DNA from: an alpha proteobacterium SCGC AAA240-E13
GTDB taxonomy: Bacteria > Pseudomonadota > Alphaproteobacteria > Pelagibacterales > Pelagibacteraceae
Assembly: GCA_000504625.1 (NCBI GenBank)
Contig: AZHR01000005.1
Span: forward strand, 14,460 to 78,459
Reading direction: 5' to 3'
DNA: 64,000 bases
Both the position numbers and the translations under genes were made by a program. Every line of letters starts with the position of its first letter. The stretch's first letter is position 1. Positions 8,591 through 16,788 of the stretch are shown one piece after another. The notes beneath the pieces were generated by a model that did no database searches, was not told the DNA's origin, and was given only the letters and a program-made list of their open reading frames with translations.

Positions 8591-9685
8591 TTACTGAAGC
8601 TTCTTAGTAATAAAATCTATGATTTGTGGATGATAATGTGGAAAGCACGCAGAATAAAAGAATGCATGACCTCTTGCTCCTTTATAAAATAAACCAATTC
8701 CTGTTTTTGCTCTTGCTCTGATTTTGCATTCTACTCCGTCAAGGTAAAATTCAGTTGCACCTTTTTTACCAGCCTTCATAGCTTTCATGTCATATTCTGG
8801 AAATTGAACCATCTCTCCACCAACATCTTTTATCCATTTCATTTCATCAAAAGTTGCTCGTGAGTCTCCAATATCAGTAGAATTCATTCCCATAAACATT
8901 ACTGGTAGTGGTTTTGTATATTTATTTTTTACTTCAGACATATAAAACCAATAAATATTATCTGGAGGTACACCTCTCCACCAGCCGCCCGGGTCAACTC
9001 CGATACCTCCGTTCACAAGATTACCATTTCCATAAAGTCCTGCCATACGAATAGCATCCCATCCCCCAGCAGAAACTCCAATAATAAATATTTGCTTGGG
9101 AGGCACTCCTTGTTCATTAAACATTTTTACAAGTTCCACGGTTTTTTCAAATCTTTTCATTGCATTAAAATCTGTCATGATGCATTCAAAAAAATTATTT
9201 TCTGCATTAGATATATTTTTATTTTTTTCATATTCTTCCAAAGTTCTATTTTTAAATCTTCCTAAATGGTCACATTTTTTGTAAATTTTAGTTTCATTTC
9301 CACCACCACCCCATTTACCACCACCACCCATTTCTTTGTTGTTCCATACGATGGTTGTTTTATCTCCAATTTTAATTCCACCAAGGCCACACGTAGCTCG
9401 TAATCTAGATTTTCTATCAGGTTCCTTTTGATCCGGTTGACCAAATCCACCACCGTGATTGTAAATAATTAAAATTGTATTTTTGGGATCTTTTACTTTT
9501 TTTCCAGTTCTATGTTTAAACTTTCCGTTTACGCATGAATAGAAACCACTCTTATATATGTTTACACCTTTCATTTTTGATGGTTGTGTAGCCCCATATC
9601 CTTTTTCTTTTTTTGTTCCATGTTCAGCCAAAGCTAAACCTGAACTAAAAATTAGACAGATTAAAACTAGGAATATTTTTTTCAC
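8591..9685 (-). CDS. Secreted alpha/beta hydrolase
   Basis: A 364-residue exported hydrolase. Residues 1-20 are a signal peptide (MKKIFLVLICLIFSSGLALA). YNHGGGFGQ (about 75) looks like the oxyanion segment, GVSAGGWDA (about 202) is the nucleophile elbow with the serine, a candidate acid is in NSTDIGDS, and GHAFF near the C-terminus offers the histidine. A glycine-rich stretch (GGGGKWGGGGNE) around residues 115-125 and several cysteines suggest a disulfide-stabilised periplasmic protein. It follows a second exported hydrolase and the Tct transporter with no gap, which suggests it releases a transportable acid from an ester or polymer. The substrate is unknown. Confidence 0.8.
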   Translation of the reverse strand: MKKIFLVLICLIFSSGLALAEHGTKKEKGYGATQPSKMKGVNIYKSGFYSCVNGKFKHRTGKKVKDPKNTILIIYNHGGGFGQPDQKEPDRKSRLRATCGLGGIKIGDKTTIVWNNKEMGGGGKWGGGGNETKIYKKCDHLGRFKNRTLEEYEKNKNISNAENNFFECIMTDFNAMKRFEKTVELVKMFNEQGVPPKQIFIIGVSAGGWDAIRMAGLYGNGNLVNGGIGVDPGGWWRGVPPDNIYWFYMSEVKNKYTKPLPVMFMGMNSTDIGDSRATFDEMKWIKDVGGEMVQFPEYDMKAMKAGKKGATEFYLDGVECKIRARAKTGIGLFYKGARGHAFFYSACFPHYHPQIIDFITKKLQ

Positions 9686-10777
9686 TTAAAGGAGATTATC
9701 TTTCCAAAACTTTAAGTATTCAGGCATAAATTCTTTTCCATGATCTCCGCCTTCGTGAACACCTTTATCTATACATTTGGCTTTTTTCATAGCTTTGAAC
9801 ATTCCCTTCCAAGCAGCTCTAGGATCTTCTTTTTGTGCTAGCTCAAAATCCTCTCTCGATTCAAACGGTCCATGTTTTACTATGTAATTTACTGCTTCAT
9901 CGTCCCATTGACCGTTATCTTTTGAATAAACCGGTGGACATCTATGAAATATTAGTGCTGGTGATTTTTCAACAGCGTAATTACCAGTAAACGTGTGATA
10001 CCATCCTTCTCTAACATCTATTTTTATATCGCCTCCATTAGCCTTAACTTTTTTTCCATACTCCACGCATGGTCCCGGCAATGTATAGTCATCAGCCCCG
10101 CCATGAACAAGCCAAACTTTAGTTTCTGGTATTGGTGTAGGATTTTCAAACATAGCTGCAGCATAACATTCTGGAGAACGAGGTTGCGCAGCAGCAAAAT
10201 ATAAACTTTTATCTACTAATATATCTCTAATTTTTTTTTCTTGAATCATTAGAGAATTATTTCCACCTCGAGAGTAACCAGTTATTCCAATTTTTTTCTT
10301 ATTTACTTTTGGATGGTTAGCTAAAAACTCAAGGGCCATAAATGAATCAATATATGCGCTAAAAAGAGTAACTGTCGATTGGTCTCTGTATGTATCTTTT
10401 ACACCTCTTGCAGAAAAATTATCTAAATAAAGAGTTCCTATCCCCATATCTAATAGGGGTTTTTGTTGATCTCTCATGAATTCTAACCAATCAGCTGCGA
10501 ACTCTAAAGGGCCACCGCTACTATGAGTTATCATCAACACTGGAAACGGCCCATCGCCTGGAGGTAAAGTTAAAAGAGCCTCAACAGTAATTGGACTTTC
10601 TTTATACCATCCTTTGTGTATTCCAATAAATGAAGTCGTACTATATGAAGGAATAGATATCATTTCTCCGTTACCAAGTTGTTTTTGAAGTTTATATAAA
10701 GGACTTTTTTTTGGTTTCCCCGCAAATACAGAACTTGTAAATAATAAACAAATTAGAATTATAAATATTCTTTTCAT
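9686..10777 (-). CDS. Exported dienelactone-hydrolase-like enzyme
   Basis: A 363-residue alpha/beta hydrolase with a signal peptide (MKRIFIILICLLFTSSVFA). GYSRGGNNS carries the nucleophilic serine, VHGGADDYT the probable aspartate and GWYHTF the histidine, giving a complete triad in DLH order. The start is placed at the ATG at 10777, eight bases after AAGGA; the in-frame TTG at 10795 would put six charged residues ahead of the signal peptide. Its stop is directly followed by the start of the next hydrolase, and it is just downstream of tctA. It probably hydrolyses an ester or lactone in the periplasm. Confidence 0.82.
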   Translation of the reverse strand: MKRIFIILICLLFTSSVFAGKPKKSPLYKLQKQLGNGEMISIPSYSTTSFIGIHKGWYKESPITVEALLTLPPGDGPFPVLMITHSSGGPLEFAADWLEFMRDQQKPLLDMGIGTLYLDNFSARGVKDTYRDQSTVTLFSAYIDSFMALEFLANHPKVNKKKIGITGYSRGGNNSLMIQEKKIRDILVDKSLYFAAAQPRSPECYAAAMFENPTPIPETKVWLVHGGADDYTLPGPCVEYGKKVKANGGDIKIDVREGWYHTFTGNYAVEKSPALIFHRCPPVYSKDNGQWDDEAVNYIVKHGPFESREDFELAQKEDPRAAWKGMFKAMKKAKCIDKGVHEGGDHGKEFMPEYLKFWKDNLL

Positions 10778-10795
10778 ATGATGTTCCTTCAACAA

Positions 10796-12289
10796 TTATT
10801 TTTTAAAACTCTTATAGACCTGCCAACTTACTAGCAATATTGTGCCAGCTAAAATAACAGCTGTCAATGGTCTGTCCCATAGGAAATTGAACGATCCATC
10901 GCTTATTATTAATGATCTTCTTAAGTTTTCCTCCATCATTCCTCCCAAAACAAAAGCTAAAATTAATGGGGGCATTGGAAAATTATACAACCTCAGAGCG
11001 CATGCAAGTACGGCAAGTCCGATCATCAAAAATATATCGAAGGTGTTAAAATAAATTAAATAAATTCCAGCAACCGAGAAAAATAAAATTAATGGGACTA
11101 AATAGTTTCTAGGCACCGCCAACAATCTTGCAATGTAGGGAATGAGCGGAAGATTTAAAATTAAAAGAATAACCATTCCAATATACATCGACATAATCAC
11201 CGACCAAAAAACTTCAGGGTTAGTCATGTAAAGTCTTGGACCTGGCTGTATGCCGAAGGAAAGTAAGGCTCCTAACATTACTGCTGTTGTTCCGCTTCCT
11301 GGAATTCCCAAAGTTAATAAGGGTACAAATGCCCCTGAACAGGCTGCATTATTTGCCGTTTCTGGTGCTGCTAAACCATGAACGCTACCTTTACCAAATT
11401 TTTCCTTTTCCTCTTTGCTGACAAAATTTCTTTCCATACCGTAAGCAAGAAACGATGCAATGGTCGCTCCTGCACCTGGCAAAACACCTATGAGAAAACC
11501 AATAACCGATGATCTTGGAATAGTTTTCAGCATTTTATTTCTTTCTTCTTTATCTAATCGTATGGATCCTAGTTCAGATAAAGATATTTCTTTTGTGACC
11601 TTGCTTGGATCTTTACCTTTAAAAATAATCATCAATGCTTCGCTCATGGCAAACATCGCCATAGCAATTAAAATAAAACTAATTCCGTCTGATAAACTCA
11701 TACTATTAAAAATAAATCTTGGAATATCTGAAAGGGAGTCTTGTCCAACCGTTGCTAACATTAAACCTAGAACCGCCATCATAATGGCTTTTAAGAACTG
11801 TCCTTTTGCGGAAAAAGCAGAAACTGCCGTTAATCCCAAAACCATCAGTGCAAAATAATCTGGAGATCTAAATGCTAAACTTACTTTTGAAAGCATGGGT
11901 GCTGCAATTAATAAAAAAATTGCAGCGATTGTACCTCCTGAAAAAGAACTGTAAGCAGCTATTGCCAGAGCTTTTCCGGCTTTACCTTGTTGTGCCATTG
12001 GATAACCATCAAAGGTTGTTGCTACCGTTCCAGGAACACCAGGGGCATTAATTAATATTGATGAAGTTGAACCCCCGAACACTGCCCCATAATAAACTCC
12101 TGCCATTAAAATTAATCCAGTCGAAGGATCAAATCCGTATGTAATGGGTATCATTAGTGCAATTGCAGTCATAGGTCCTAAACCTGGAAGCATGCCGATA
12201 ACGGTTCCAATGATACATCCGAACATCACCATCAAAAGGTTTGTAAATGAAAGAGCCGTTTGTAGACCTAATAAAATTCCCTCTATCAT
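10796..12289 (-). CDS. tctA: Tripartite tricarboxylate transporter, large permease TctA
   Basis: A 497-residue membrane protein with about twelve helices. The two repeat signatures of the TctA family are clear: GMLPGLGPMTAIALMIP (about residues 32-48) and the second-half GVLPGAGATIASFLAYGMER (split here as GVLPGAGAT and FLAYGMER, about 268-290). TctA is the sodium-coupled carrier that takes up the carboxylate delivered by TctC. The stop is directly adjacent to the hydrolase gene and the start overlaps tctB (ATGA). Confidence 0.96.
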   Translation of the reverse strand: MIEGILLGLQTALSFTNLLMVMFGCIIGTVIGMLPGLGPMTAIALMIPITYGFDPSTGLILMAGVYYGAVFGGSTSSILINAPGVPGTVATTFDGYPMAQQGKAGKALAIAAYSSFSGGTIAAIFLLIAAPMLSKVSLAFRSPDYFALMVLGLTAVSAFSAKGQFLKAIMMAVLGLMLATVGQDSLSDIPRFIFNSMSLSDGISFILIAMAMFAMSEALMIIFKGKDPSKVTKEISLSELGSIRLDKEERNKMLKTIPRSSVIGFLIGVLPGAGATIASFLAYGMERNFVSKEEKEKFGKGSVHGLAAPETANNAACSGAFVPLLTLGIPGSGTTAVMLGALLSFGIQPGPRLYMTNPEVFWSVIMSMYIGMVILLILNLPLIPYIARLLAVPRNYLVPLILFFSVAGIYLIYFNTFDIFLMIGLAVLACALRLYNFPMPPLILAFVLGGMMEENLRRSLIISDGSFNFLWDRPLTAVILAGTILLVSWQVYKSFKK

Positions 12290-12756
12290 CCGATAACTCC
12301 TAAAGCTTTAAGAATAGGATCGGTTAAGTAAATATCTAACAGTCCATGGATTAAAAACATAAAAATGGCTACAAAAGGAAAAGAAAGCATAAACATTCTT
12401 AGCCACCTTCTCTCTCCTAGAAAATAATAAGACGATATTAAAAATAAGGATGTACTAAGGAAAAAACCAACTGGCCTTATGGTTAAACCATAAATGACCA
12501 TTATTAAAACCAATACTAATGTTTTTTTATAATTTAATAATTTTTGATCAACTTCTTCACTGGCTTTTTCTGGTAAAGCAATTTTAAGAGCGGCAATAAA
12601 CATTCCAAAATAACCAAGATAAATCGGAAACGTTTTGGCGTTAAACGCCGCATTTTCATCAAATGAGAAAACACGAATTTGGTATGCGGTATATAAATAA
12701 AAGGCCGAGAAAATAAAAAAGAGCAGTGAGATTATTTTAACTGTGCTAATCTTCAC
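12286..12756 (-). CDS. tctB: Tripartite tricarboxylate transporter, small permease TctB
   Basis: A 156-residue protein with four predicted helices, the size and layout of TctB, which supports TctA. It starts with GTG at 12756 (MKISTV), behind AGGAAGA. The start codon lies inside one arm of a perfect inverted repeat (12719-12729 and 12753-12763) that is followed by U residues in the mRNA, so initiation may be controlled by RNA structure. It lies between tctC and tctA. Confidence 0.9.
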   Translation of the reverse strand: MKISTVKIISLLFFIFSAFYLYTAYQIRVFSFDENAAFNAKTFPIYLGYFGMFIAALKIALPEKASEEVDQKLLNYKKTLVLVLIMVIYGLTIRPVGFFLSTSLFLISSYYFLGERRWLRMFMLSFPFVAIFMFLIHGLLDIYLTDPILKALGVIG

Positions 12757-12763
12757 TGCTCTT
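12714..12763 (-). promoter_or_regulatory. Attenuator-like hairpin over the tctB start codon
   Basis: AAGAGCAGTGA (12719-12729) and TCACTGCTCTT (12753-12763) form an 11-bp perfect inverted repeat with a 23-base loop. Read on the minus strand, the 3' arm runs into a stretch of U (A-run 12715-12720 on the plus strand), as in an intrinsic terminator. The tctB GTG is in the 5' arm. Ribosomes initiating on tctB would keep the hairpin open, while poor initiation would favour termination after tctC. Confidence 0.6.
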
Positions 12764-12774
12764 CCTATATGTTA

Positions 12775-12792
12775 ATAATCCTGTCGGATTAT
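12775..12792 (-). other. Intercistronic stem-loop at the tctC stop
   Basis: ATAATCC (12775-12781) and GGATTAT (12786-12792) pair over a four-base loop and include the tctC stop codon. No U-run follows, so this resembles a 3'-end stabilising hairpin for the abundant binding-protein mRNA more than a terminator. Confidence 0.55.
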
Positions 12793-13769
12793 ATAACTCC
12801 TAATTTTTTCATAAGAACTGTCATTTCTTTAGTTTGAGTTTTCAAAAACTTAACAAACTTTTTGTCTGGGTTATAAATATTTACCCAAGCATTTCTTTTT
12901 CTAACAGCTTCCCATTCAGGTGTTTTTTGAACATCACCTAGCATTTTAGCAATTTCTTTTTTCATGCCTTTGTCCATTCCTGGAGGTCCAAAAAATCCTC
13001 TCCAATTAACGAACTGAACATCAAAACCTTGCTCTTTTAATGTTGGCACATCAGGTGCATCAGCTACTCTTTCTGGTGCGGTAATACCAATAATGTTCAC
13101 TTGATCTCTTGCGCCCATTACTTCACCTAAACCAGTTGAAAGTATTTGAGTTTCTCCTGATAGAAGTCCAGCTAAAGCCTTTCCTCCTGCATCATAAGGA
13201 ACATAAACAACATTATTTGGATCTGCTCCAGCTTCTTGAAAAGCCAATGCACCAATTAAGTGGTCCATACTTCCTCTAACAGATCCGCCGGCCATTTTTA
13301 TTGATTTTGGATCTTTTTTGTACGCAGCAACAACATCTGCAAATGTTTTAAATGGTGAGTCTTTTGCAACAGCTATTGCTCCATAGTCACCTATAACACC
13401 CGCTATTGGAACAACATCTTTATAAGAAAGAACGCTGTCTCCCGCTACATAACCTTTGTGTCTTGTAATTGATCTTAGAACCAAAGGAGTTGATTGAACT
13501 AAAATTGTGTTTTCTGGCTTCGTATTAATCAAGAAAGATAGAGCTTTTCCTCCACCTCCACCTGACATATTTTCAAATGAAGCACTTTTCAAAAAACCTG
13601 CTTTGGTTAAAGCTTCGCCAGTTCCTCGTGCTGTTCCATCCCAGCCACCACCAGCTCCACCACCTATTAAGAAGTGCAATTTATCTATTGCAAATGAAGT
13701 TGATGGAATTGATAAAGCCAAAATAGAGGCAAAAAGAATAGCTACTAATTTTTTAAATTTACTTAGCAT
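12789..13769 (-). CDS. tctC: Tripartite tricarboxylate transporter substrate-binding protein TctC
   Basis: A 326-residue periplasmic receptor of the Bug/TctC family with a signal peptide ending near STSFA. The family ligand-loop features are present: FLIGGGAGGGWDGTAR (about 34-49), SGGGGGKAL, the AGGSVRGSMDHL segment (about 160) and the VPYDAGGKALAGLLSGE segment (about 190). These receptors bind carboxylates such as citrate, tartrate or aromatic acids through backbone amides. GAGAGG occurs five bases before the ATG. It opens a long minus-strand block and is followed by two RNA hairpins that would favour high expression relative to tctBA. Confidence 0.95.
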   Translation of the reverse strand: MLSKFKKLVAILFASILALSIPSTSFAIDKLHFLIGGGAGGGWDGTARGTGEALTKAGFLKSASFENMSGGGGGKALSFLINTKPENTILVQSTPLVLRSITRHKGYVAGDSVLSYKDVVPIAGVIGDYGAIAVAKDSPFKTFADVVAAYKKDPKSIKMAGGSVRGSMDHLIGALAFQEAGADPNNVVYVPYDAGGKALAGLLSGETQILSTGLGEVMGARDQVNIIGITAPERVADAPDVPTLKEQGFDVQFVNWRGFFGPPGMDKGMKKEIAKMLGDVQKTPEWEAVRKRNAWVNIYNPDKKFVKFLKTQTKEMTVLMKKLGVI

Positions 13770-13851
13770 ATTTCCTCTCTATTAATATATTAATATATTT
13801 TTTAATTAAATTTTAAAGCTAATAGAGAGTCAAGGATTAATAGATCTTATA

Positions 13852-14940
13852 ATGAATAAGAATATTGCAATACCATTAGATATAGAAAACATAAAACTTA
13901 TTTTTTCAAAAAAGTTTCTTATTGTCATCTTAATTTCTGTTCCCAGTGCCATAGTTGCAGATTTCTTACACATACCTCTTGCTTGGATGTTGGGACCTAT
14001 GATTGCAACATCAACAGCTGCACTAAGTGGACTAAAAATTATTATGCCAAGAATTATTTTAAGTTTTATTTTAATTCTTTTGGGCCTGTATATTGGTAAC
14101 TACATTGATCAAAATCTAATTAATCAAATAGGACAATGGTTTTGGACTTCGCTTGTAATGCTTGGATATATTGTTCTAAGTGTGCTTTTTGTATCAAAAT
14201 ATCTAGAAAAATTTTCAGGATATAATAGAAAAACTTCTATTTTCTCTGCCGCTCCTGGAGCTTTAGGACCATTATTAATTTTAGCTGAACATGAAAAATC
14301 AGATCTTTCAAGAGTTGCAACTTCTCATTTAATCAGATTAATTATTATTATTACTTTGTTTCCATTCATAGTAGACAATTTTTCAAAGTTAAGTTCTAAT
14401 TCTGTATCCGAATTCAATTTTTTAAATCAAAATCATTTTGATTTACTAATTCTTTTTGTTGCCTCTATCATTTTTATTCTAATATTTGATAAATTTAAAA
14501 TCCCAGCTCCTTTATTGTCTGGAACATTGGTTGCAAGTGGAATATTACAAATGGCTGACATTGCATCTTACAAACTGCCAGATCAAAGTATTGACTTTTG
14601 TTTATTAATCTTAGGAGCGTCTGTTGGATGCAGATTTGCCGATAAATCATTAAACGAAGTAGTAAAAAATTCGTTTCATAGCTTTGTTGCAACTTTTTTT
14701 CTTGTTGTGCTGGGAATTATTGCTGCGGTTATAGCAGGATACATTGTAGACAAAAATTTCTTCACACTTCTTTTATCTTATTGCCCAGGTGGAATTTATG
14801 AAGTTGCTGTAATTGCTATTGCTTTTGATTTAGATCCTGATTTTGTTTCTTTTCATCATATCATTAGGTTACTAATGATATTATTTATTGTTCCTTTAAT
14901 TCTTAAACTAATTAACAAAAAAGGATCCTCTAATTCTTAA
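13852..14940 (+). CDS. AbrB-family membrane protein (putative transporter)
   Basis: A 362-residue integral membrane protein with roughly ten helices in two similar halves. Each half starts with the family pattern in which a short helix leads to a small-residue loop: PLAWMLGPMIAT (about 40) and PAPLLSGTLVASG (about 217). The family (PF05145, formerly called ammonia monooxygenase-like) is distinct from the DNA-binding AbrB fold. Its role is unclear, but it is often found beside Tct transporters. It is divergent from tctC across an 82-base intergenic region, and its last 33 bases overlap the 3' end of glaH on the other strand. Confidence 0.8.
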   Translation: MNKNIAIPLDIENIKLIFSKKFLIVILISVPSAIVADFLHIPLAWMLGPMIATSTAALSGLKIIMPRIILSFILILLGLYIGNYIDQNLINQIGQWFWTSLVMLGYIVLSVLFVSKYLEKFSGYNRKTSIFSAAPGALGPLLILAEHEKSDLSRVATSHLIRLIIIITLFPFIVDNFSKLSSNSVSEFNFLNQNHFDLLILFVASIIFILIFDKFKIPAPLLSGTLVASGILQMADIASYKLPDQSIDFCLLILGASVGCRFADKSLNEVVKNSFHSFVATFFLVVLGIIAAVIAGYIVDKNFFTLLLSYCPGGIYEVAVIAIAFDLDPDFVSFHHIIRLLMILFIVPLILKLINKKGSSNS

Positions 14941-15831
14941 TAATTCCCTACTTAAATTTTTATTTTCTTTAAAAGGTTTTCTGCCATGTAACCAAAAATA
15001 ATTGTTGGCAAACACTGTAGATCCAAGAGGTAGTGATGTTGTTATCTTATTTTTGCTTTCTTCAAGCGCGTCGGATAATTTTTGAAGAAAATGACCTTGT
15101 TCCGTGGTTTTAGGTTCTGGAAACTGATCAATATAAGATATTTGAGGACGTTCTTTTGCATCCACAGAGAAAACTGGATGCTCAACTTTATAATCAACAT
15201 TTTTACTTTTTGGAGAGCTCCATAAGAAATTTTGTTTCCCAATAGGATCGTTTGAAAGTTCTTTACAATGTTCCCAATCATCTAAATGCAAAAATACACT
15301 TTCGCCACCTTCTACATTTTTTTCCTCTATTTTAGTCATTAATAACCAGTCAGTTTTTTGCTTAACATAGGTTCCGTCAGTATGAAGATCCATATTTGTA
15401 TAAGCTTTCCTTAAGTAAGAATCACTTTGATCTTCGTGTTTAATGAAAAAACGCGCATAATACTTTGAAGACATGTGATCAAAGTTAGGTATTCCAATTA
15501 AATGAGCTAGACCTGTTGCCAGTTTAACAAGAAAAACATCGTTAAATTTTTTATTTATCACCTCGGGTATTATTAATAAACAGCCTGTTTTTCTATCAGT
15601 CAGTACTGAAAGAATAAATTTACTAAGTTTGTTCAAAAAAAGTTCATCTAGGCTCTTTGCAAGAGTAAATCTAGTAAAAGGTTTGTACTCGAGAGCCGTA
15701 ATATCAAATTTGTGAAATGGGAATACTAACTTATCTAAGCTCTCTTCTTTGATCGTAATATTTATTATCCGTTTTGACTGTTCGTTTGTAGATATTGTAA
15801 TTCCTGATATTTTTTCCTTTATAAAATCCAT
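14908..15831 (-). CDS. glaH: Glutarate 2-hydroxylase (CsiD/GlaH)
   Basis: A 307-residue Fe(II)/2-oxoglutarate dioxygenase closely resembling E. coli CsiD, with several matching blocks: ALEYKPFTRF, KLATGLAHLIG, NFDHMSSKYYARF, LHLDDWEH and YIDQFPEPK. The iron ligands are His150 and Asp152 (LHTDGTYV) and His282 (WLHGRKPF), with conserved arginines in RELLRIRG for 2-oxoglutarate. The known reaction converts glutarate to L-2-hydroxyglutarate with succinate and CO2, part of lysine/glutarate catabolism. No recognisable L-2-hydroxyglutarate oxidase (LhgO) is in the window. It overlaps the convergent AbrB-family gene by 33 bases. Confidence 0.88.
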   Translation of the reverse strand: MDFIKEKISGITISTNEQSKRIINITIKEESLDKLVFPFHKFDITALEYKPFTRFTLAKSLDELFLNKLSKFILSVLTDRKTGCLLIIPEVINKKFNDVFLVKLATGLAHLIGIPNFDHMSSKYYARFFIKHEDQSDSYLRKAYTNMDLHTDGTYVKQKTDWLLMTKIEEKNVEGGESVFLHLDDWEHCKELSNDPIGKQNFLWSSPKSKNVDYKVEHPVFSVDAKERPQISYIDQFPEPKTTEQGHFLQKLSDALEESKNKITTSLPLGSTVFANNYFWLHGRKPFKENKNLSRELLRIRGSFFVN

Positions 15832-15852
15832 TTGTAGGAAATTTAGAACAAA

Positions 15853-16788
15853 TTATACTGTATTAATTTTAACTCCTTTTAGTAAAAAATTAGAAATCTG
15901 ATTAGCTGCCATTTCAGCAACTACAATTGAAGCTTCCGTAGTCGAGGCCGCTACATGAGGGGTTAATATTGCTTTTGAGTTGTTAAATAAAATATTTTCT
16001 TTAGCTGGTTCTTTTGAATAAACATCCAAAGCGGCTCCTGCTATCAAATTTTCATTTAATGCATCATTTAAATCTTTTTCGTCAACAATGTTACCACGTG
16101 CAGCATTAATTATGTATGCTGTAGTCTTCATTTTTTTATAATGCTCTTTAGTTATTAAAGGTTTTCCATCCTTTGCTGTTTTACAATGAAAACTTATAAT
16201 ATCACTATTACAAATTAGTTCATCAAAGCTAACATTTTTAACATGGAGATAATCTTTTTTTCTTGATTCTAATGATTTGGAGTTAACTAAAATATTCATA
16301 TCAAAACCTTTAACCAAATTGCTCAATCTAACTCCTACTTTTCCAAAACCTACTATTCCAAGAGTTTTTTTTGAAAGTTCTGCTCCTTTAATATTTTTTT
16401 TCTCCCACTGTCCTTTATGAGTAGTTTCATTTGCAAAAGGAATTCTTCTCAATACTGACATTATTAATGCAAAAGTATGTTCAGCTGTGGCATTAGAATT
16501 TCCACCTGGTGTATTCATAACAATCATATTGTTTTCTTTTGCAGTAGGTACATCGATATTATCTACTCCGGCACCAGCTCTAGCTATAACTTTTAATTTT
16601 TTTCCAGCCAATATAATGTTCTTGGTTACTTTTGTGGCTGATCTAACAACCATTCCATCATATTCGGGAATAATTTTTATAATTTCTTCTTCTGATAAAC
16701 CCGTTTTTACATCAACTGATATTTTATTTTTCTCAAATATTTTTTGAGCAACTTTGCTCATTGAATCTGATATTAAAACTTTAAACAT
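15853..16788 (-). CDS. serA: D-3-phosphoglycerate dehydrogenase, short form
   Basis: A 311-residue NAD-dependent D-2-hydroxyacid dehydrogenase that begins serine synthesis by oxidising 3-phosphoglycerate. The dinucleotide motif is GIVGFGKVGVRL (about 142-153). ARAGAGVDNID (about 74-84), NAARGNIVDEKDL (about 228) and the catalytic-histidine motif LTPHVAAST are typical of SerA. It ends soon after the catalytic domain, so the C-terminal ACT/regulatory domains that give serine inhibition in longer SerA are absent. The assignment rests strongly on serC upstream, overlapping by eight bases. Confidence 0.9.
   Translation of the reverse strand: MFKVLISDSMSKVAQKIFEKNKISVDVKTGLSEEEIIKIIPEYDGMVVRSATKVTKNIILAGKKLKVIARAGAGVDNIDVPTAKENNMIVMNTPGGNSNATAEHTFALIMSVLRRIPFANETTHKGQWEKKNIKGAELSKKTLGIVGFGKVGVRLSNLVKGFDMNILVNSKSLESRKKDYLHVKNVSFDELICNSDIISFHCKTAKDGKPLITKEHYKKMKTTAYIINAARGNIVDEKDLNDALNENLIAGAALDVYSKEPAKENILFNNSKAILTPHVAASTTEASIVVAEMAANQISNFLLKGVKINTV

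Noticed and set aside
13770..13851. AT-rich alternating sequence between tctC and the AbrB gene considered as a riboswitch or operator
   Set aside because: It shows TTAATATATTAATATATT-like low complexity that arises easily at this base composition; no specific structure could be supported.
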